The position numbers were made by a program, and so were the translations under genes. From positions 1 to 5,219 of the forward strand of contig JASHYD010000422.1 of assembly GCA_030043175.1 (NCBI GenBank): a DNA stretch of 5,219 nt. Direction: 5' to 3'. Positions 1-4,627 of this stretch are shown here, piece after piece. The DNA comes from Xanthobacteraceae bacterium (GTDB lineage Bacteria; Pseudomonadota; Alphaproteobacteria; Rhizobiales; Xanthobacteraceae). The notes below the pieces were generated by a model. That model had not been told where the DNA came from, ran no database searches, and saw only the letters and a program-made list of their open reading frames with translations. Position 1 is the first letter of the stretch. Each line of letters starts with the position of its first letter.

Positions 1-333
1 ACCTGCCAGCACTGCGCCACGAGGGCGCGGTCGGGATGAATGGCCCGATGCCTACGGTGGCATCCTTCGGCCCGCGTATGCACGCTAGCCGCAAGCCTGG
101 TACGACGGCTGTGCCCAATTGAATCGAACGGGCCGACAGATTACCGGGGCGGTGCCCAGCGATGAGATTGTCGCGCCGCCGCGCCTGAGCGCCGCACGCC
201 GCGGATGACCAGTACGTTCAGGCCACCAATCGCCGTCGCCAGACCATGGAAACAACCGGGACGACCCGAAGGGCGTCTCGATTACCGCCGGACGGAGCGA
301 ATTTAGCAGCGTCGCCCCAACTGATGAATTGAT
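1..333. other. No identifiable gene; possible degraded coding sequence
   Basis: I see no intact gene here and no tRNA, rRNA or repeat. Short stretches read like protein but change frame. Near the left edge (about 5-119) a plus-strand frame gives a Gly-Met-Asn-Gly-Pro-Met-Pro run. It follows a Cys-Gln-His-Cys in another frame, which faintly recalls a c-type cytochrome haem site. Positions 146-208 give another short readable frame ending in TGA. On the minus strand one frame is open from about 205 to the window edge without a convincing family match. The segment could be a decayed gene, a gene broken by sequence errors, or non-coding. I do not assign a product. Confidence 0.3.
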
Positions 334-397
334 TTGAACCTCGGAGCCTTTCCAGCAACCAAATCATTGGTTCGAACGAATGGATTTGGAGACAAAC

Positions 398-616
398 ATG
401 GCCTTCTTCTCGCTCACAGTTTTGTATCCGCCTATTGCAACGCGCGATACGGCGTCACCGACGTTCGAGCGGCCGCGAAACAGCAGCGCTTCCATCTCGA
501 CTCAACGGAATTCCTCTGACATCGCTTTCGGCGTCTGGGCCTCAATCATCCTGATAGTGTTAGCCTTGATTTCGGCGGCGTTGGGCGTGGCACCGCTTGC
601 TGATCCCGTGATCTAG
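398..616 (+). CDS. Possible small single-pass membrane protein (72 aa)
   Basis: I do not recognise a family. The ATG at 398 is preferred over the in-frame ATG at 380 because GGAGA at 388-392 lies 5 bases upstream, a good Shine-Dalgarno spacing. The predicted 72-residue product has a polar, Ser/Thr/Arg-rich first two thirds. A C-terminal hydrophobic stretch of about 20 residues (FGVWASIILIVLALISAALG) could form one membrane helix, followed by a short tail ending in Asp-Pro-Val-Ile. It would then be a small tail-anchored or single-pass inner-membrane protein. No neighbouring gene supports a role. An overlapping plus-strand frame at 334-519 is about as long, and the flanks contain no clear genes, so this could be a chance reading frame or a fragment of a decayed gene. 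Confidence 0.3.
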   Translation: MAFFSLTVLYPPIATRDTASPTFERPRNSSASISTQRNSSDIAFGVWASIILIVLALISAALGVAPLADPVI

Positions 617-824
617 TTCATCCGCGATCCTTTCTTTGCTTGTCGATTCGGCAGCATGAAAGACGGTGAGTGCACACCGAGCCGACGACAAACGCCTTCA
701 AAAAAGCGACGCCCGAATGTGAATATCTACACGGACGCCGCGTTTTCACCAACACAACGTATTTTTCCTCGGCGCCCCGGCAGGTGGCCGGAGGTGCCGG
801 AATTAACTCTGCGCAGTGAGCAGG
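617..824. other. Intergenic stretch downstream of the broken dehydrogenase
   Basis: No coding region is supported here. The only structure I see is a short inverted repeat, CCGGCA (777-782) and TGCCGG (795-800), with a 12-base loop, just past the stop of the minus-strand dehydrogenase. The minus strand after the hairpin is not T-rich (it runs into GGCGCCGAGGAAAAA), so it is a weak terminator candidate at best. Confidence 0.3.
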
Positions 825-2488
825 TCACAGGCCGAACACGAACAACATGGTCTGGTTGCGCATTTCGCGCAGTTCCGGCGTCAGCACGTGGCGGGTTTTT
901 GTGATCGGGCTGATTCCGGTGAGGATCGCGACGTATTGCTTGCCGCCGGTCTCGAAGGTCATCGGTGGTGCGTTGAAGCCCGATCCGACATTGATCTTCC
1001 ACAGCTCGGCGAGCGTGGTGTCATCGTAGGCGATGAGTGTTCCGTCGATCAGCCCGGTGAACACGAGGCCGCCGCCGGTGGTCAGCGCGTCGCTGTTGTT
1101 GGGATAGGCAGCGTGGACCGTCTTCTTGAGTCGCCGGTGAATGGATCGACGGCGATCAGATCGGAGCCGTTGCGCTCGATGCTGCGGAACTTCAGGCTGA
1201 AGAAAACGCCCTTCGTGATCGAGTCCCGAGCGTTGCTTCATTGCACGACGACATCGAGGGTATGTACATGAGCCGGGTCTTCGGGCTGTAGGAGGCGGCC
1301 AGTAGTTGTTGCCGCCAGACATTGCTGGGCACACCTTTTTTGTCGGGTCGGCGGGCGTCCAATTCTGCATGCCCGGCCGGTCTTCTGATGATGCCCTTGG
1401 TCCAGTTGACGGCGGCAACATAGGGCTTGGCCAACAAGGGCTGCCCGTTGGCACGCTCGAAAGCATAGAAGAAGCCGTTGCGCGCCGCATGGGCGACCAT
1501 CTTGCGTGGCTGCCCGGCGACCTCGCCATCGATCAGGATATGGCTGCCTTCTTCGTCGTAGTCCCACATGTCACCGGTGGTATATTGGTGGTACCAATTC
1601 ATCTTGCCGGTGTCGGGGTCCCACGAGATCAGGCTGTTGGTGAACAGATTGTCGCCGAGACGGTAATACGGATCGGACCAGGCACCGGATTGCCGGTGCC
1701 CCAAAGGACCTGGTTGGTGGCAATGTCGTAAGAGCCGGTGACCCACATGGCTCCGCCCCCCGTCTGCCAGGCATGTTCCTGTCCTTCCAGGTTTCGCTGC
1801 CGGGCTCGCGGGGGGCCGGGATCACGTATTTGCGCCACACTAGCTTGCCGGTTCTGGCATCAACGGCCAAGATGAAGTCGCGCGTCCCGTTATCGCCGCC
1901 GGCGGCGCCCACGATGATCTTGTCCTTGACGGCCAGAGGTGCCGCTGTGAACGTCAGGTTGGGCTGGCCATCGGCGAGATTGGTCTCCCACGCGATCTTG
2001 CCGGTCTCCTTGTCGGCGGCGATGACACGGGGCGGATAATTCGCGACCGACACGACGACGTTGCCCCACACTGCGGCGCCCCGGTTCGACAGTGGCACTT
2101 TCTACTGACCTGGGTCCATTCGCCACACGATGCGGCCCACTTCTCCTGAGCGGCCATCAATCTTGTAGACGGCGCCCCACAAATCTACGACGTAGAGAAA
2201 TCCATCCTCGGCAAGCGGCGTTGATTGCAAATTCTCATTGGCCGAGGTGCCGCCGATGGCAACCGCGTAGACGATCTTGAGTCCCCTTACATTGCCCCGG
2301 TTGATCTTGTCCGGAGGCGAGTAGCGTTGAGAATCATAGGTGCGATGATTCATGAGCCAGTTCTGCGGCTCCTTGTCGGCATTGGCGAGCCGCTCCGGCG
2401 CCACCTCGGCGGCAAAAACGGGCCAACCAGCGACCAGAACGCTGCCGATGAGGAGCGCCTTGCAGCGTGGGTGACGGCCTCTTGTCAT
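825..2488 (-). pseudogene. Broken PQQ-dependent dehydrogenase, methanol/ethanol family
   Basis: The product would be a periplasmic eight-bladed beta-propeller quinoprotein oxidising an alcohol-type substrate with PQQ and a metal ion, passing electrons to a cytochrome c. Translation starts at ATG 2488 after CGGAG. A signal peptide is visible (positive Arg/Lys start, hydrophobic core, cleavage near PVFA-AEV). Reading through the breaks gives about 556 residues, normal for the family. Tryptophan-docking repeats include AADKETGKIAW, AVDARTGKLVW and SWDPDTGKMNW. Active-site landmarks remain: the GGGAMW tryptophan (1743-1745), TGNP asparagine (1689-1691), WDYD (1555-1566) and AARNG arginine. It ends in VFGL. 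Damage: an in-frame TAG at 2102-2104 between DPGQ and KVPLSNRG, and single-base losses near 1774, 1674, 1389, 1375, 1294, 1221 and 1129. The vicinal Cys-Cys of classical methanol dehydrogenase is absent. Substrate cannot be assigned; true pseudogene versus sequence error is open. Confidence 0.88.
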
Positions 2489-2552
2489 GATCTCCGCCGA
2501 TTGCGAATTTCATGCTGCCTGATCACTGGTGCAGCCTTTCCGGCATCTTGTA

Positions 2553-2582
2553 CTTGGCCGGTCCTTGGCGCGACCGGCCAAG
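2553..2582. repeat. Perfect 11-bp inverted repeat with 8-base loop
   Basis: CTTGGCCGGTC (2553-2563) pairs perfectly with GACCGGCCAAG (2572-2582) across the loop CTTGGCGC. It lies about 65 bases upstream of the dehydrogenase start. Neither strand has a T-tract after the stem (ACCGAAAAAG on plus, TACAAGATG on minus), so it does not look like an intrinsic terminator. It could be an operator dyad or a stable hairpin in the dehydrogenase 5' leader. The loop repeats the first six bases of the left arm with one change (CTTGGCC/CTTGGCG). Confidence 0.7.
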
Positions 2583-2635
2583 ACCGAAAAAGAAGGCGGA
2601 TGTCTTTTGCGCCCCTGGGAGGCACACCGCTGCAT

Positions 2636-2661
2636 TGTGCGTCGCTATTGGATCACGCACA
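2636..2661. promoter_or_regulatory. Candidate operator: 7-bp inverted repeat, 12-base spacer
   Basis: TGTGCGT (2636-2642) and ACGCACA (2655-2661) form a perfect dyad with a 12-base spacer, about 92 bases upstream of the plus-strand gene start and immediately before a TTGGCA element. Size and spacing suit a dimeric transcription factor. I do not recognise the regulator, and a 7-bp dyad can arise by chance. Confidence 0.4.
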
Positions 2662-2667
2662 GCGCGC

Positions 2668-2696
2668 TTGGCAGTAGCAGTCAAAGCAGGCATCCT
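2668..2696 (+). promoter_or_regulatory. Weak candidate promoter for the plus-strand pair
   Basis: TTGGCA (2668-2673) matches five of six bases of the sigma-70 -35 consensus. The hexamer CATCCT lies after a 17-base spacer (2691-2696) but matches the -10 consensus at only three of six positions. Placement between the inverted repeat and the start at 2753 is reasonable. A poor -10 box would fit an activator-dependent promoter, but this is a guess. Confidence 0.2.
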
Positions 2697-2752
2697 ATCG
2701 CAAAAAGGTCACTCTCCCGCTGAACGACAATTGACGTGACTGGAGGAACGTC

Positions 2753-3613
2753 ATGCAGTACCGAGCCTCGATTCGAACGATTGTGTTTGCGGCAGCGGCG
2801 TTGTGCATGCCTGTTGCAACGCAAGCCTTCGACGACGCTAAATATCCTGCACTGACGGGCCAGTGGACCAGGGCCATCGTCCGGGGAGCGGTCGGCCAAC
2901 CCCCATTCGATCCGGCCAAGCCACCGGGCCGGGGGCAACAGGCCCCTCTGACGCCCGAATACCAGGCCAAATTCGAGAGCACTCTCGCCGACCGCGCTGC
3001 CAGCGGACTGGGTGACGCGGTGACGACTTGCCTTGCGCCCGGCATGCCAATGCTGATGCAGGCCTATGAACCCATGCAAATCACTGTGTTGCCGGAAACC
3101 ACCTATATCTTGATCGATCATATTCACGAGAGTCATCGAAGAATTTTCACCGATGGGCGCCAGTGGCCCAGAACTGTTCAGCCGACCTTCACCGGCTATA
3201 GCATCGGCAAATGGATCGACGAGGACGGGGATGGACGTTTCGATCTACTCGAAGCCGAAACTCGCTATTTCAAAGGGCCGCGCTTCTTCGACACCAGCGG
3301 CATTCCGTTGCACGAGGATGACGAAAGCGTCATCACGGAGCGGATCTATCTCGACAAGGCGGACCACAACCTCCTTCATGACGAGATCACCGTGACCGAC
3401 CACGCATTGACCCGCCCGTGGACGGTGATGAAGAACTATCGCCGCACCCTCGACCCGTTGGTGGATTGGCCGGAGTACATTTGCAACGAGCAAATTCCAT
3501 TCGTTCATATTGGCGACGAGGTCTACAAAGTCGGTGAGGAGGGCTACCTGATGCCGACCAGAAAGCAACAGCCGCCGCCGGACCTACGGTATTTCGGTCG
3601 ACCCAAGAACTGA
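2753..3613 (+). CDS. Exported protein of unknown function with EF-hand-type loop (paralog 1)
   Basis: A 286-residue secreted, probably periplasmic protein; function not known to me. The start is well supported: GGAGGA at 2742-2747 lies 5 bases before the ATG. Residues 1-25 are a signal peptide ending ATQA, giving a mature FDDAKYP start. Landmarks in order: APLTPEYQAKFE (64-75), Cys93 in CLAPGMP, HIHESHRRIFTDGRQWP (123-139), PTFTGYSIGKWID (144-156), the loop D156-E167 with Asp at 156, 158, 160 and 164, Gly161 and Glu167, then KGPR (174-177), DEIT (210-213), ALTRPWTV (218-225), Cys244 in YICNE, and a C-terminal PPPDLRYF. The 12-residue loop fits the calcium-binding EF-hand consensus. RRIFTDGR, GYSIG-W and TRPWTV resemble motifs I recall from abundant uncharacterised secreted proteins of Acidobacteria and Sphingomonadales, where an EGDTLVVET-like segment replaces the loop. 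It probably forms an operon with the paralog 51 bases downstream. Confidence 0.9.
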   Translation: MQYRASIRTIVFAAAALCMPVATQAFDDAKYPALTGQWTRAIVRGAVGQPPFDPAKPPGRGQQAPLTPEYQAKFESTLADRAASGLGDAVTTCLAPGMPMLMQAYEPMQITVLPETTYILIDHIHESHRRIFTDGRQWPRTVQPTFTGYSIGKWIDEDGDGRFDLLEAETRYFKGPRFFDTSGIPLHEDDESVITERIYLDKADHNLLHDEITVTDHALTRPWTVMKNYRRTLDPLVDWPEYICNEQIPFVHIGDEVYKVGEEGYLMPTRKQQPPPDLRYFGRPKN

Positions 3614-3650
3614 CGTCCGGCCGGCTTTTAGCGACCTTTGATCAGAAACC

Positions 3651-3657
3651 GGAAAGG
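3651..3657 (+). promoter_or_regulatory. Ribosome binding site that fixes the start of paralog 2
   Basis: GGAAAGG lies 7 bases before ATG 3665. This favours 3665 over the in-frame TTG at 3638. It also puts the signal peptide at the very N-terminus and gives a 286-residue product, the same length as paralog 1. Confidence 0.6.
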
Positions 3658-3664
3658 CAAACGC

Positions 3665-4525
3665 ATGCTGTACCGAAGTTCGATCGGCGCCTTAGCGCTG
3701 GCAGTGCTGCTGAGCCTGACAGTTGGCAGCGCGCTTGCTTTCGATGAATCGAAATACCCGGATTGGAAGGGCGCGTGGCGCCGCGTCGCCGTGCCCGGAA
3801 TTACCGGCCAGCCGTCATACGATCCGACAAAGGCCGGCGGGCTGGCTCAGGAGGCACCGCTCACTCCGCAATATCAGGCCATCTTCGAGGCCAACCTCAA
3901 GGACCAGGCTGCAGGCGGACAGGGCACCGACCCGACCTACACGTGCCTCTCGCCCGGCATGCCAAGAGTCATGACCACATTCGACCCGTTCGAAATCGTC
4001 GTGACGCCGCAGATGAGCAATTTCCTGATCCAGCACATCCACGATTCTCGCCGGATTTTCACTGACGGGCGCGACTGGCCAAAGAAAATTGTGCCCACAT
4101 TCGTCGGCTACTCGATCGGTCGATGGATCGACACCGATGGGGACGGCCGCTACGACTTGCTCGAGATAGAGACGCGTGGGTTGAAAGGTCCCCGATCGTA
4201 TGATCCGGCCGGCATTCCGTTTCACGCCGACAATCAAAGTATTTTCAAAGAGCGCGTTTACTCCGATAAGCACGACCCGAACATCCTCTACGACGAGATC
4301 ACGACGATCGACAACGCGTTGACGCGGCCGTGGACAGTCACAAAGAAATATTCTCGTCTACCGAGCAAGCAGCCGGAGTGGGTGGAGGAAGTTTGTGCTG
4401 AAGGCAACGGTGATGTCGAAATCGGTAAGGAGGGATACTTCCTCAGCGGGGACGGCCAGCTCATGCCCACCAAGAAAGACCAGGCGCCACCGGATTTACG
4501 CTATTTCAAACAAACCCAGAATTAA
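3665..4525 (+). CDS. Exported protein of unknown function with EF-hand-type loop (paralog 2)
   Basis: A 286-residue secreted protein, clearly paralogous to the upstream gene and almost co-linear with it. Residues 1-25 form a signal peptide ending in GSALA, giving a mature start FDESKYP (FDDAKYP in paralog 1). Shared blocks: APLTPQYQAIFE (64-75), Cys94 in CLSPGMP, HIHDSRRIFTDGRDWP (124-139), PTFVGYSIGRWID (144-156), KGPR (174-177), DEIT (210-213), ALTRPWTV (218-225), Cys244, PPDLRYF near the C-terminus. The EF-hand-type loop occupies the same residues, D156-E167, with Asp at 156, 158, 160 and 164, Gly161, Tyr163 and Glu167. Over residues 149-171 the two proteins match at 19 of 23 positions; they diverge most around 230-265. 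Two conserved cysteines in the mature protein suggest a periplasmic disulfide. Function is unknown; a metal-binding partner for the flanking quinoproteins is my inference. Confidence 0.9.
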   Translation: MLYRSSIGALALAVLLSLTVGSALAFDESKYPDWKGAWRRVAVPGITGQPSYDPTKAGGLAQEAPLTPQYQAIFEANLKDQAAGGQGTDPTYTCLSPGMPRVMTTFDPFEIVVTPQMSNFLIQHIHDSRRIFTDGRDWPKKIVPTFVGYSIGRWIDTDGDGRYDLLEIETRGLKGPRSYDPAGIPFHADNQSIFKERVYSDKHDPNILYDEITTIDNALTRPWTVTKKYSRLPSKQPEWVEEVCAEGNGDVEIGKEGYFLSGDGQLMPTKKDQAPPDLRYFKQTQN

Positions 4526-4526
4526 A

Positions 4527-4553
4527 ACCGGCACGTCCGCGCCAAACGCCGGT
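4527..4553 (+). repeat. Inverted repeat directly after the stop of paralog 2
   Basis: ACCGGC (4527-4532) pairs with GCCGGT (4548-4553) across a 15-base loop, beginning two bases after the TAA. No T-tract follows it directly. Together with an outer pair, AAAACCG (4524-4530) and CGGTTTT (4586-4592), it forms part of a folded 3' region between the convergent genes. Confidence 0.35.
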
Positions 4554-4560
4554 GTACCGG

Positions 4561-4592
4561 AAAAGGCCGGAACTGCCCGGCCCCTCGGTTTT
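4561..4592 (-). terminator. Candidate intrinsic terminator between convergent genes
   Basis: GGCCGG (4565-4570) pairs perfectly with CCGGCC (4577-4582) across a 6-base loop. On the minus strand the stem is followed at once by TTTT (complement of AAAA 4561-4564), which suits termination of the second dehydrogenase, whose stop lies 45 bases before the stem. On the plus strand TTTT (4589-4592) follows six bases after the stem, so it may also serve the paralog operon. The T-tracts are short, which lowers confidence. Confidence 0.5.
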
Positions 4593-4627
4593 GACGATGC
4601 CACCTCAAACATGCCCGCGAGGCACGC

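Larger units (their letters stand above)
2489..2752. promoter_or_regulatory. Divergent intergenic control region
   Basis: These 264 bases separate the minus-strand dehydrogenase start (2488) from the plus-strand gene start (2753), so both promoters should lie here. I see no credible ORF in the stretch. It holds the 2553-2582 hairpin on the dehydrogenase side and the 2636-2661 inverted repeat on the other side, listed separately. The divergent layout suggests the dehydrogenase and the exported paralogs may share control; that is inference from layout. Confidence 0.6.

Noticed and set aside
586..599. TGGCAC...TTGC resembling a sigma-54 promoter
   Set aside because: The GG and GC elements are separated by 8 bases, not the required 10, and the site falls inside the putative small ORF.
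777..800. CCGGCA/TGCCGG inverted repeat as terminator of the first dehydrogenase
   Set aside because: No T-tract follows on the minus strand and the stem is only 6 bp. It is mentioned as a weak structure, not called.
816..1731. Plus-strand open frames of about 140-150 codons (816-1271 and 1306-1731)
   Set aside because: They lie antisense to the dehydrogenase, and their translations show no family features while the minus strand carries conserved quinoprotein blocks throughout. They are shadows of GC-rich coding sequence.
2681..3136. Minus-strand open frame overlapping paralog 1
   Set aside because: It is antisense to a gene with a strong RBS, a signal peptide and a conserved paralog, and its translation has no recognisable features.
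3617..3624. CCGGCCGG palindrome followed by CTTTTAG as a terminator between the paralogs
   Set aside because: It is only 8 bp with no loop bases and a weak T-run, so a stable hairpin is unlikely. The 51-base gap fits one operon.
3638..3664. TTG start for paralog 2, adding nine residues
   Set aside because: ATG 3665 has GGAAAGG at proper spacing, puts the signal peptide at the N-terminus and matches paralog 1 in length.
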